NCBI GenBank assembly: GCA_030151135.1
Contig: JASLEQ010000404.1
Coordinates: forward strand, 1-8,447
Direction of reading: 5' to 3'
DNA from: Candidatus Sulfotelmatobacter sp.
GTDB lineage: Bacteria; Acidobacteriota; Terriglobia; Terriglobales; SbA1
DNA: 8,447 nt
The translations under genes and the position numbers were made by a program. Position 1 is the stretch's first letter. Every line of letters starts with the position of its first letter. The notes under the pieces were generated by a model. The model saw only the letters and a program-made list of their open reading frames with translations, did not search any database and was not told the DNA's origin. This document shows positions 1 through 7,022 of the stretch, piece after piece.

Positions 1-36
1 GGGACAATTGTCCCTGGCAGCGGCTAGAATCCATCC
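1..36 (+). promoter_or_regulatory. Palindromic operator-like site and candidate promoter for the LuxR-type regulator
   Basis: Bases 1-14 form a perfect 14-bp palindrome (GGGACAATTGTCCC). A good -10 hexamer, TAGAAT, lies at 25-30. The best -35 with an 18-nt spacer is GGGACA at 1-6, which keeps only the GACA half of TTGACA and sits inside the palindrome. Transcription would start near 37, leaving a leader of about 20 nt. A perfect palindrome over a weak -35 is the usual geometry of a dimeric regulator's operator, possibly autoregulatory. The window edge cuts the site, so the palindrome could extend further left. The palindrome is certain; the promoter role is inferred. Confidence 0.4.
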
Positions 37-56
37 ATTGGGGAAGTACCTTCGTT

Positions 57-842
57 ATGACTCATCTGACGGCCGTTCCGAATGAGGCAAAACTTCGTAT
101 TCTAGCTGCTGATAGCACTGCCATGACCACTCAATTGCTCGTGGATGCCCTTGGCAGGAACGGACTTTTTGAAATGATCGAGAGTCCCTCGGACATTCGA
201 TCGCTTCTGAGTCTGGTAAAGCGCGACAAGCCGGCAGTTGCAGTGATTAGTGCGCAACTCGAACAGCCAAAGGATTCCATCGCCGAGCTCATTCGCAATA
301 TTCGCGTGGAATCTCCTGATACGAGGGTTGTGGTTTTGCTGGATTTCTCGGAACCGAACAACATCATCGCTGCCTTTCGAGCTGGGGCGCAGGGAGTGTT
401 CTGCCGCACAGAACCTTTCCATCTGCTTTCCAAATGCCTGCAGTGCGTCGCCAAAGGAGAGGTTTGGGCGAGCAGAAGTGAGCTGCAAACTGTCCTGGAA
501 GCTTTGGCGCAGCCTGCCCTCCCGAGTTCATTGACCTTGACCGCAGGCTTGCTTTCGGCTCGCGAAACCGACGTTGTGCGTTGTGTAGCGGAAGGGTTAA
601 CGAATCGCGAGATCGCTCAGCGCCTGAAGCTTACCGAGCACACGGTTAAAAATTACCTCTCACGTATTTTTGACAAACTTGGTGTTTCCAGCCGAGTAGA
701 AGTCCTGCTCTATGCTGTGCGCAATGGAAACCAACAGCGCGCGGCCGCAACTCCGGCTTCCCGCCGGCGATCTCAGCCAGTCACCGTTCCGGCTCGCGCG
801 TCGAATTCGGTTCGCGGCAAGGTTCAGCCCATCACAAGTTGA
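57..842 (+). CDS. LuxR-type (NarL/FixJ) DNA-binding regulator with degenerate receiver domain
   Basis: The protein has 261 residues: a receiver-like domain at about 13-137, a linker, a LuxR-type helix-turn-helix at about 163-224 and a basic, Ala/Ser/Arg-rich tail. The HTH is canonical, with LSARETDVVRCVAEGLTNREIA followed by a TEHTVKNYLSRIFDKLGV-type recognition region, so DNA binding is well supported. The receiver is not canonical. Against NarL, the phospho-acceptor Asp aligns with Ser65 (VAVISAQL), the switch Ser/Thr with Leu95, the conserved Lys with Arg117, and only Asp19 of the acidic pair remains. It is probably not phosphorylated in the usual way and may act constitutively, through protein contacts or through a ligand. 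The ATG at 57 has a GGGGAAG ribosome-binding site at 40-46. No cognate histidine kinase is visible. It converges on the GAF/TonB gene, 18 bp away, with no recognisable terminator between them. The target genes cannot be told from sequence. Confidence 0.9.
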   Translation: MTHLTAVPNEAKLRILAADSTAMTTQLLVDALGRNGLFEMIESPSDIRSLLSLVKRDKPAVAVISAQLEQPKDSIAELIRNIRVESPDTRVVVLLDFSEPNNIIAAFRAGAQGVFCRTEPFHLLSKCLQCVAKGEVWASRSELQTVLEALAQPALPSSLTLTAGLLSARETDVVRCVAEGLTNREIAQRLKLTEHTVKNYLSRIFDKLGVSSRVEVLLYAVRNGNQQRAAATPASRRRSQPVTVPARASNSVRGKVQPITS

Positions 843-860
843 CCACGAAGCCCGTCCGGA

Positions 861-2201
861 CTAGGGTTGCTGCGGCGGCAAGCTGAAATTGACGGTCACC
901 CGCGTCTCGCGCTCTCGCACCTTCTCTTGTGCTGAACGTGGCTGAAAGCGCCACTGCTTCACGGCTTCGACAGCCGCGCCGACGAGCAAAAGATCGCCCG
1001 AAACTACCGTAACTTCTCCTACTTCCCCGTCTTCTAAGACGGCAACTCTCAGGACGACCGGTCCCTGCACGCGGTGAGCAATGGCGTCTGCTGGATACGC
1101 CGGATCCACACGCTTTCGAAGCAGACTTAACTGCCGGGGAGAGGAATTCGCTGAGCGCGTCTTTGCATCCTGGGAAGCGGGCAAACGGTAGATGATTTTC
1201 CCATTTTCGGAGATCACCAAACCTCCCGGAGAAGCGTCTCTGGAAGCTGGTATATCCGGTTGGGCCGTGCGATCTTCGGATGCCGAGGTCTCCTCTTCTT
1301 TCTTTCTGGTGGCGGTCGCCGTAGCGTCCGATTGCGGAACTGACGGCTCTGCTTCAATGATTGCGGTTCGCAACGATTGTGGACTCGAACGAAACGAATC
1401 CCGCACCAATCCTTTTCCCCGTCCCCAACCGAGAACCAGTCCGAGCACAAGCGCGGCTCCGAGCGCGAGCGCCAAAAGTAAGAGATTCGTGTACTGGTTC
1501 AGACTCGTGCGGTAACTGTTGTGATCTTCCACCAACACTTCGGGTTTGAAGGTGGTATCCGGTGAGGAGTCTTTGCCGGAATTCCCCATGCCGGCCTCAA
1601 GGCCTACGTCGCCAGCCTCCTCCACTTCTCTTCGTGCTTGGAGAATCTGCAGGATGTATGGCTGTACGGAGCGGATGGCGTTGCTAGAGAATGCGTCCGA
1701 CTGCGCAGCCAATAGATACAAGATTCCAACCACCTCGCCGCGAACTGCGATTGGAATCAAAACAACTGACCGAATGCCGAGCGAGCGGAAGGCTTCCGCA
1801 TCCGCCCGCGAATCCGAACCAGAATCACGACAACTTTGAATTGTTCCGCGATTCACACATTCCGCAGCCAAGCCTGCGCGAACGTCGACTCGGGTTCCCA
1901 GTTCTGGCGAATTCTCTCCAGTGGTGGCGCGGCACACCATTTCTCCGTCCCTTATCCATGCGATGTAAGCCGCGCTGGCGTGTATGGTTTCGCAGGCCTG
2001 CTGGGCGATCTCGTGAAGCACCAGGTCAAATGCCAGTTCTGACGCGGCAACGCCTGCTCCATGGGCAGCGAGTGTTCGCGAAATTTGCAAAATGCGTTGA
2101 GATTCGGCACCGCGCTTTCCCGAGCTCACGGAGTTGGATGGAGCGGGCGAAAGAGGATCCCAATCAGCGGAATTTGCTGGCGTATTGCGCGGGTTACTCA
2201 T
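861..2201 (-). CDS. GAF domain - transmembrane helix - TonB C-terminal domain protein
   Basis: The 446-residue protein has four parts. Residues 1-50 are polar and probably disordered. Residues about 55-190 form a GAF-like domain (helix ELAFDLVLHEIAQQACETI, then strands AAYIAWIRDGEMVCRAT and SVVLIPIAVRGEVVGILYLL). One hydrophobic helix spans about 239-259. A Ser/Thr/Glu-rich linker leads to a TonB_C-like domain at about 365-441 with the typical DPAYPADA, VVLRVAVLEDGEV and VKQWRFQP segments. Classical TonB domains are periplasmic and touch outer-membrane receptors, whereas GAF domains usually sense small molecules in the cytoplasm, so an N-in topology is the natural model. However, more basic residues follow the helix (Arg261, Lys263, Arg267, Arg271) than precede it, which argues the other way. 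No ExbB, ExbD or TonB-dependent receptor gene is nearby. The ATG at 2201 lacks a strong Shine-Dalgarno; a large inverted repeat lies just upstream. Domain calls are firm; the signal sensed and the partner are unknown. Confidence 0.85.
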   Translation of the reverse strand: MSNPRNTPANSADWDPLSPAPSNSVSSGKRGAESQRILQISRTLAAHGAGVAASELAFDLVLHEIAQQACETIHASAAYIAWIRDGEMVCRATTGENSPELGTRVDVRAGLAAECVNRGTIQSCRDSGSDSRADAEAFRSLGIRSVVLIPIAVRGEVVGILYLLAAQSDAFSSNAIRSVQPYILQILQARREVEEAGDVGLEAGMGNSGKDSSPDTTFKPEVLVEDHNSYRTSLNQYTNLLLLALALGAALVLGLVLGWGRGKGLVRDSFRSSPQSLRTAIIEAEPSVPQSDATATATRKKEEETSASEDRTAQPDIPASRDASPGGLVISENGKIIYRLPASQDAKTRSANSSPRQLSLLRKRVDPAYPADAIAHRVQGPVVLRVAVLEDGEVGEVTVVSGDLLLVGAAVEAVKQWRFQPRSAQEKVRERETRVTVNFSLPPQQP

Positions 2202-2527
2202 AACTAAACGAGCTTCGACCGATGGTACACTCGTACCTCGAAGCTCCTTCGCCTTACTTCCTGCTTCACGAAAGCGCGATCGATGCGGAGTCTTGCGCGA
2301 ATTTTGCAGGATGTCAACAGCGAAGACAATGGGATTTCACGTCTATTTCCCGAAAAGTGCTGGCCCAAGGTTTGTTCCAGAAATTCCCATTTCGAGCCGC
2401 GAGAGCGATTCCGGACGATTTTTTGTGGGCAGACGATCCCCATCGAAATACAATTTTATTTTGCGACTCGAAGCTGCGCTGATCAAGAGCGATGTCGCGA
2501 CCGTCAGGAATTGAAAGGACCATATCA
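2202..2527. other. Divergent intergenic region between the GAF/TonB gene and ugd
   Basis: About 326 bp separate the two divergently read starts. It holds a nested inverted repeat at 2210-2246. On the minus strand a perfect TTGACA (2317 down to 2312) could be a -35 for the GAF/TonB gene, but the hexamer 17 nt on, AAGACT, is a poor -10. On the plus strand TACAAT at 2449-2454 is a good -10 for ugd, but the nearest -35-like match (TTGTGG, 2423-2428) has a 20-nt spacer. Short open frames cross the region on both strands, but none has a recognisable domain or convincing ribosome-binding site. I see no gene here. Confidence 0.5.
2210..2246. repeat. Nested inverted repeat next to the GAF/TonB start
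   Basis: GAGCTTCGA (2210-2218) and TCGAAGCTC (2238-2246) are a perfect 9-bp inverted pair. Inside, GGTAC (2224-2228) and GTACC (2233-2237) form a second perfect 5-bp pair around a 4-nt loop. Folded as RNA this is one long hairpin with a 5-nt one-sided bulge (2219-2223). No T-run follows on either strand, so it is not a standard intrinsic terminator. It ends 8 nt before the ATG of the minus-strand gene, so it could be a dimeric operator or a leader hairpin limiting ribosome access. Confidence 0.6.
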
Positions 2528-3934
2528 ATGCGGATCGCCGTTGTAGGTTCAGGATATGTAGGACTGGTTGCAGGCGCTTGCTTCGCCGATCTCGGCCACG
2601 ACGTTATTCTGGTCGACAATGACCAGCGAAAACTGTCCTCACTAAGAAACGGCGAATGTCCGATTCACGAGAACTTCTTACCGGAATTGCTGGAGCGCCA
2701 CCGCGGTACGCGTCTTCAGTTCTCCGAAGACTTGACGGAAGCTGTTCGGCAGAGTGCTGCAATTTTCGTCGCGGTCGGCACCCCTCCGACTGAGAGCGGA
2801 GAGGCCGACTTGTCGTACGTCGAATCCGTCGCTCGCGAGATATCCGGCGGGATTGACGACTACAAGGTGATCGTCGAGAAGAGTACGGTTCCCGTTTACA
2901 CGAGCGATTGGGTTCGGAAGATTATTCTGCGGAATGGAGCGGATCCTGAGTCATTCGATGTGGTCTCGAACCCAGAGTTCTTGCGGGAAGGAACAGCTGT
3001 GACTGACTTCCTTTTTCCCGACCGAATCGTTATCGGCTGCGACAGCCAAAAATCGACGGAAATTTTGCGCGATGTCTACCTGCCGCTCACCAACGGCAGC
3101 TATTACGGCAGGGCGGACGCGATTCCACAGCCGGATCGCGCGCTCATACCGCCGCCCTTGATCGTCACGAGCACAAAGAGCGCCGAACTCATCAAACACG
3201 CTTCAAATGCTTTTCTGGCCATGAAGATTTCGTTCATCAACGCCGTTGCCTCTGTTTGTGAATCTGTGGGGGCGAACGTAAATCAGGTTGTGCACGGCAT
3301 CGGCACCGACACGCGCATCGGTCCTCGATTCCTGAATCCGGGAATTGGCTACGGAGGATCATGTTTCCCGAAGGATGTGATGGCGTTCCGTGCAGTTGCT
3401 CGCGAGCATGGCTACGATTTCAGCCTCCTGGATGAAGTCGTTCGAATCAACGAGGACCAGCGCAATCGGTTCCTGCGCAAGGTTCACAGTGCGCTTTGGA
3501 CCGTTCGTGGCAAACGCCTTGGTGTGCTCGGTCTTGCCTTCAAAGGAGGTACCGACGACATTCGCGAATCTCCGGCTATTTGCATCGTTCAATCGCTGCT
3601 GCGGGAAGGGAGTCAGGTTACTGCCTACGATCCCGCCGCGATGGAACGTGCTCGCGAAGTGTTCGGCGACTCGATTGCGTATACGAATTCTGCGTATGAT
3701 GCCGCGCACAAAGCTGATGCAGTCTTGATCCTGACTGAGTGGGAAGAGTTTGCCAACCTTGATTTGAACCGGCTCCGCCAGGAATTGAAATATCCTATCG
3801 TGATCGACGGCCGTAACTTATACGATCCAGAATTGATGACTGCGCAGGGATTCACCTATTACAGTGTGGGCCGTGTGGCATCGCACCCGGATGGAGTTCC
3901 TGCCGGCCTTCTTAAGAACGGAAAAAAATCATGA
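2528..3934 (+). CDS. ugd: UDP-glucose 6-dehydrogenase
   Basis: This enzyme oxidises UDP-glucose to UDP-glucuronate with two NAD+ in the cytoplasm, supplying precursors for surface polysaccharides. The 468-residue length is normal for the family. The N-terminal Rossmann motif is [20 protein letters not shown] (residues 1-20), followed by Asp30 at the end of the second strand. Family signatures follow: VEKSTVP (116-122), SNPEFLREG (147-155) with Glu154, LIKHASNAF (221-229) with Lys223 and Asn227, and [10 protein letters not shown] (274-283) with the catalytic Cys279 and Asp283. The C-terminal UDP-binding domain carries [17 protein letters not shown] (334-350). All key residues are present, so it should be active. 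I chose the ATG at 2528 because GAAAGGA (2513-2519) sits 8 nt upstream and the Rossmann strand starts at once; an in-frame ATG at 2492 would add 12 residues foreign to the family. Its end overlaps the next start by 4 bp, indicating coupled translation. Confidence 0.96.
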   Translation: MRIAVVGSGYVGLVAGACFADLGHDVILVDNDQRKLSSLRNGECPIHENFLPELLERHRGTRLQFSEDLTEAVRQSAAIFVAVGTPPTESGEADLSYVESVAREISGGIDDYKVIVEKSTVPVYTSDWVRKIILRNGADPESFDVVSNPEFLREGTAVTDFLFPDRIVIGCDSQKSTEILRDVYLPLTNGSYYGRADAIPQPDRALIPPPLIVTSTKSAELIKHASNAFLAMKISFINAVASVCESVGANVNQVVHGIGTDTRIGPRFLNPGIGYGGSCFPKDVMAFRAVAREHGYDFSLLDEVVRINEDQRNRFLRKVHSALWTVRGKRLGVLGLAFKGGTDDIRESPAICIVQSLLREGSQVTAYDPAAMERAREVFGDSIAYTNSAYDAAHKADAVLILTEWEEFANLDLNRLRQELKYPIVIDGRNLYDPELMTAQGFTYYSVGRVASHPDGVPAGLLKNGKKS

Positions 3935-4890
3935 GCCAGGGGCGAGCTCTGGTTACCGGCGGAGCTGGCTTTTTAGGCTCTCACCTTTGCGACGCGCTTC
4001 TCGGCGATGGTTGGCATGTTGTTGTCGTCGATAACCTCCTCACCGGTCGGCGCTCCAATCTCGCTCACCTCGCCAACGAGCCTAGATTCGAACTTATCGA
4101 GAAGGATATCTGCCAGCCTTTCGACGCCGGCAAGATCGATTACGTTTTTCATTTTGCCAGTCCCGCCAGTCCCGACGATTATCACCGGCACGGGATCGAA
4201 ACCTTGCAGGTCGGATCCCTGGGCACGTTCAACGCGCTAGAAAATGCCCGTAGATACGGGGCCAAGTATTTCGTCTCCTCAACGTCAGAGTGCTACGGAG
4301 ATCCACTCGAGCATCCGCAAAAGGAAACCTATTGGGGCAACGTGAATCCGATCGGTCCACGCTCGGTTTACGACGAGGCCAAACGCTTTACCGAGGCGGT
4401 CACCATGGCATACCGGCGGTACCATAAGGTCGACACGCGAATCGTGCGTATCTTCAATACTTACGGACCACGGATGCAGATCAATGATGGCCGCGTCGTA
4501 CCCAACTTCATGAAACAGGCTTTATTAGGTGAAGACCTGACGGTCTATGGCGATGGCAAGCAAACGCGCAGCTTCTGCTATGTAAGCGATGAGGTCGATG
4601 GATTTATCCGACTCTCGAAATCTGACGAACATCTGCCGGTGAATATCGGAAACCCGAATGAGTTCACGATCCTCGAGTGCGCTCAACTGGTTGTGAAGGT
4701 AACGGGATCGAAAAGCCAAATTCGTTATGAACCTCTTCCGCAGGATGACCCCAAACAACGACGCCCCGACATCACGAAAGCGCGTCAGTTGCTGGGATGG
4801 GAACCGAAGGTGAACCTGGAGTCAGGGCTCAGACTGACTCTGGATTACTTCCGAAAGGCCGTCGAAGAGCGGACGAGTGCGGCACGCTAG
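3931..4890 (+). CDS. uxs: UDP-glucuronate decarboxylase (UDP-xylose synthase), SDR family
   Basis: An extended short-chain dehydrogenase/reductase of 319 residues that most likely converts UDP-glucuronate to UDP-xylose through a bound NAD+ and a 4-keto intermediate. The N-terminal Rossmann motif [10 protein letters not shown] spans residues 10-19, with [11 protein letters not shown] (33-43) after it. UXS-type signatures include HFASPASP (74-81), [10 protein letters not shown] (116-125) with Thr118 and Glu120, [18 protein letters not shown] (135-152) with the Tyr147-x3-Lys151 catalytic pair, [19 protein letters not shown] and [13 protein letters not shown]. These distinguish it from UDP-glucose 4-epimerase and dTDP-glucose dehydratase. 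It lacks the extra N-terminal formyltransferase domain of ArnA. The start overlaps the ugd stop (ATGA, 3931-3934), and the product of ugd is its expected substrate, so the pair is a metabolic unit. The UDP-xylose could feed an exopolysaccharide, O-antigen or protein glycan; no glycosyltransferase is in view. Confidence 0.92.
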   Translation: MSQGRALVTGGAGFLGSHLCDALLGDGWHVVVVDNLLTGRRSNLAHLANEPRFELIEKDICQPFDAGKIDYVFHFASPASPDDYHRHGIETLQVGSLGTFNALENARRYGAKYFVSSTSECYGDPLEHPQKETYWGNVNPIGPRSVYDEAKRFTEAVTMAYRRYHKVDTRIVRIFNTYGPRMQINDGRVVPNFMKQALLGEDLTVYGDGKQTRSFCYVSDEVDGFIRLSKSDEHLPVNIGNPNEFTILECAQLVVKVTGSKSQIRYEPLPQDDPKQRRPDITKARQLLGWEPKVNLESGLRLTLDYFRKAVEERTSAAR

Positions 4891-6053
4891 TTGTTGCTGG
4901 GCTGGCTGGCCGCGACGAAATCGGTAAGCCTCTTCACGCTCTCCTGCTCCTCTTTCGTTTTCAGCTCAAAGGCGACTCCCATTCCGTAGCCTGGATGCGA
5001 CGCCTGCACTGTACCTCGAAGGTGGAGCTTCAGATCATAAGTGCGAACGACGATTTCAACGGAGGCTCCTTGCGGAAAGGGCAGCCCGATTTCGAGATAG
5101 CAGCCGCCAAAACTCAAATCCGTCAGGCAGCAATGATTTGGAACAGAAACCCCCGTGCGGTAGACTTCGGCCCCGAGCTTGCAGCTATAGCGAACCTGAG
5201 AACGACGATTATTCGCATCTGCCTCGGAGCTTGCCGGGCCCGTGCTGCTTGGAGTTGTTGCCCGCGTTAGGCTTGCGATGTAAAGCTTACCGTGCGTCTG
5301 TTCGGCGACGGCGACATTGGCAGGCTGCAGCAACTCTTCCATTTCTACTGTCACATCCGAGAAGTCCGGAGCCTTCTCTTTCGGAAGCTGTGCCCCGAGG
5401 AATTCGTCCAACAGCTTGCGGGACGCTTTCGGAACGTCCACGAACTGCACGCCCCCTAATCCATTCCAGTCTTGCCAAACAAGTTGGCCGGACAATCGCA
5501 CGCTGGATGATTGGCCAGGAAGTCTGAACTGAAAATAGACCTTGCTGGTGGGAGGGATTTTTTTTCCGAAAAGAACCGCCATTCCATCCTGTGCCAAGTC
5601 AACCAGAGTAGCTCTCTGCTGCTCGACATTGGCGTAGTCGACGGTCGCGTGCGTATGCACTGCCGCACGCGCATTCTTGCGTTTTTCTTTACGCATGACC
5701 GCGCGGGCCGCACGTAGGCTGCTCAATGCCCTGTCATACGCCACAGGCTTGTACAGGACGAAATTTACGCCCAAGGAAAACAGCTCTCGCATATTCTCTT
5801 GCGACGGAACAACCGCTACCGCAAGAGTCGAATCGTTTTGGCGGGAGATGCGCGTCTCCTTCAGCAACGACAAGGTCTCATTAGCAGATTGGCCGTCGAC
5901 GATGATGACATCGAATCTCTGCTGCGCGATACGGATGCCCGCGCGCGGAAAGTCATCGCAAGTTTCCACACGTACATTGAGTTCGTCCAGCACCCGGCAC
6001 AAGACGTCAGTGGCAGCAGCGTCGGTGCAGACCAGCAATGCGGATAAAGTCAT
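4887..6053 (-). CDS. Receiver domain protein with two PilZ domains (c-di-GMP effector)
   Basis: From the ATG at 6053 the protein has 388 residues. A receiver domain (about 4-120) keeps the phospho-acceptor Asp53 (FDVIIVDGQ) and Lys102 (LYKP), but the acidic pair reads Cys-Thr-Asp (9-11) and no Ser/Thr stands at the switch position. PilZ domain 1 (about 121-221) has overlapping RxxxR motifs at 121-129 and DLAQDG (152-157), where Ala replaces the usual Ser. After a Ser/Thr/Pro-rich linker, PilZ domain 2 (about 282-384) has complete signatures: R284-x3-R288 and DLSFGG (312-317). Complete PilZ signatures normally bind c-di-GMP, so at least domain 2 is a likely sensor; it probably acts by protein contacts, since no DNA-binding or enzymatic domain is present. 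An in-frame TTG at 6065 would add four residues; ATG is preferred because receiver homologs begin close to that point. The gene diverges from the pilin operon and converges on uxs. Confidence 0.9.
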   Translation of the reverse strand: MTLSALLVCTDAAATDVLCRVLDELNVRVETCDDFPRAGIRIAQQRFDVIIVDGQSANETLSLLKETRISRQNDSTLAVAVVPSQENMRELFSLGVNFVLYKPVAYDRALSSLRAARAVMRKEKRKNARAAVHTHATVDYANVEQQRATLVDLAQDGMAVLFGKKIPPTSKVYFQFRLPGQSSSVRLSGQLVWQDWNGLGGVQFVDVPKASRKLLDEFLGAQLPKEKAPDFSDVTVEMEELLQPANVAVAEQTHGKLYIASLTRATTPSSTGPASSEADANNRRSQVRYSCKLGAEVYRTGVSVPNHCCLTDLSFGGCYLEIGLPFPQGASVEIVVRTYDLKLHLRGTVQASHPGYGMGVAFELKTKEEQESVKRLTDFVAASQPSNN

Positions 6054-6152
6054 ACGTAGCTTCAATCGTAGGTTCCATCAGTTCCCCAGACAAGTTACCG
6101 CGGTCACGCTTCCCGGGCTCTCCACTGAAACTTTTAAGCGCTAAAGCTCTTC

Positions 6153-6182
6153 GTTCCGGTGCATGACGCCGGTAACCACCGG
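6153..6182 (+). repeat. Two mutually exclusive hairpins upstream of the pilin operon
   Basis: Hairpin A pairs GTTCCGGTG (6153-6161) with CGCCGG-T-AAC (6167-6176, with T6173 bulged) around the loop CATGA; one pair is a G-T wobble. Hairpin B pairs CCGGT (6169-6173) with ACCGG (6178-6182) around the loop AACC. They share 6169-6176 and so cannot form together. There is no T-run, so neither looks like a terminator. It may be part of a structured leader or a DNA-binding site. The function is not known. Confidence 0.4.
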
Positions 6183-6224
6183 ATGTCTCAAAAGGTCAGT
6201 GTCTTTCTATTGACCGCTCGTGCT

Positions 6225-6253
6225 TTGACGCAGCCGGACCCCCTACCTACGAT
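6225..6253 (+). promoter_or_regulatory. Candidate sigma70-type promoter of the minor-pilin operon
   Basis: TTGACG (6225-6230) and TACGAT (6248-6253) are separated by exactly 17 nt. The -35 matches the consensus at five of six positions and the -10 at four, including the key first T, second A and last T. Transcription would begin near 6260, giving a leader of about 80 nt before the ATG at 6342. It is the best promoter match in this intergenic region. Confidence 0.5.
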
Positions 6254-6341
6254 GAAGCATGACGCGATGAAGGGCCGCGTCCCAGTTTCTTTTTAAACGG
6301 ACGCGTTCCACCCCCTTGGCGTTTCTCAGCGGGAGCAGGTC

Positions 6342-7022
6342 ATGGAGCAATTGGCGCTGTCTTCCCGGAAAGATCTTATGAATTCGATGAAACAACGCGG
6401 ATTCTCGCTGTTGGAAATGATGATCACGGTCTCGATTGGTATCTCGCTGACTGCGATCACCTTCGTCGCGATGATGCCGATGTTTAACCGCAACCACATC
6501 GATCTGGCCTATGACACGACGCTCATGGTGTTGCGCAACACGCGTCACCTGGCGATTACGCAGGGTCATGAATATGTAGTCACGTTCAACGCGGGCGGAA
6601 CCATAACGGTTCAGTATCAGCCGCCTGCCAATCCAGCGACCTACATTTATCCAGCTCTGCAATTTGTCGCCAGCTATTCCATCCCGACCGACACGAGCTT
6701 TGCGATTCACAGTGGGTTTCCAACAGGCACGGCCAACACGCCGGACGGATTCGGAACCGGGGGCTCAAGCATTGACTTTGGCTATACGCCGGTCGGCGGA
6801 ACGGGCGGCTCCAGCACGATTGTCTTTATGCCGGATGGATCCGCTCGCGATGGCACGAGCCCCGGCAATGGGGGCAACTATAGCAGCGGCATCGTCTATT
6901 TGTCGCGCCCCAACGGAATTACCACAGACTCACGGGCCATTACGGTTTGGGGCACGACGGGGCGGGTTCGCGGATGGCGACTCTCCGTCGTTTCCGGAGT
7001 AAATACCTGGATCCAACAATGA
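6342..7022 (+). CDS. GspH/FimT-like minor type IV pilin (pseudopilin)
   Basis: A 226-residue prepilin-like protein. The type III signal is clear: basic MKQRG, cleavage after Gly20, then FSLLEMMITVSIGISLTAITFVAM with Glu25 as the mature position-5 glutamate needed for subunit docking. The rest is a beta-rich, Gly/Ser-rich globular domain with the FimT/GspH signatures FMPDGSA (162-168) and GRVRGWR (207-213) near the end. Such proteins help prime assembly or sit at the tip of type IV pili or type II secretion pseudopili, after processing by PilD-type peptidase at the inner membrane. Two starts are credible. ATG 6342 has GGGAG six nt upstream but gives a 20-residue leader. ATG 6378 has GGAAAG five nt upstream and gives a more typical 8-residue leader. 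The stop overlaps the next gene's ATG (ATGA), so translation is probably coupled. Confidence 0.88.
   Translation: MEQLALSSRKDLMNSMKQRGFSLLEMMITVSIGISLTAITFVAMMPMFNRNHIDLAYDTTLMVLRNTRHLAITQGHEYVVTFNAGGTITVQYQPPANPATYIYPALQFVASYSIPTDTSFAIHSGFPTGTANTPDGFGTGGSSIDFGYTPVGGTGGSSTIVFMPDGSARDGTSPGNGGNYSSGIVYLSRPNGITTDSRAITVWGTTGRVRGWRLSVVSGVNTWIQQ

Larger units (their letters stand above)
6054..6341. other. Divergent intergenic region between the PilZ gene and the minor-pilin operon
   Basis: About 288 bp lie between the divergent starts. The part nearest the PilZ gene (6066-6120) shows no obvious promoter for the minus strand. Bases 6153-6182 form two alternative GC-rich hairpins. A sigma70-like promoter for the pilins lies at 6225-6253, and a GGGAG ribosome-binding site at 6331-6335. 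No convincing small ORF or RNA gene was recognised. Confidence 0.5.

Noticed and set aside
843..860. Possible terminator between the convergent genes 1 and 2
   Set aside because: The gap is 18 bp, with no adequate stem or T-run on either strand.
2492..2527. Upstream in-frame ATG that would lengthen ugd by 12 residues
   Set aside because: The ATG at 2528 has a good Shine-Dalgarno and starts directly at the Rossmann strand, as in the family.
2283..2546. An 87-codon plus-strand frame and other short frames in the divergent intergenic region
   Set aside because: No ribosome-binding site, no recognisable domain, and it overruns the well-supported ugd start in a different frame.
3922..3928. Seven-A run at the end of ugd as a programmed frameshift
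   Set aside because: It lies four codons from the stop next to the uxs start and most likely just provides an unstructured, A-rich initiation region.
4153..4172. Tandem 9-bp repeat in uxs (GCCAGTCCC twice)
   Set aside because: It encodes the conserved SPASP loop of the UXS family, so protein constraint explains it.
6054..6065. TTG start for the PilZ gene at 6065
   Set aside because: It adds only four residues and uses a rarer start; the ATG at 6053 fits receiver N-termini. It cannot be fully excluded, because a GGAA lies at good distance upstream of the TTG.
6314..6332. Sigma54-like TTGGC...GC upstream of the pilin operon
   Set aside because: GG and GC are separated by 9 nt, not the required 10, and the sigma70-like site at 6225-6253 is better.
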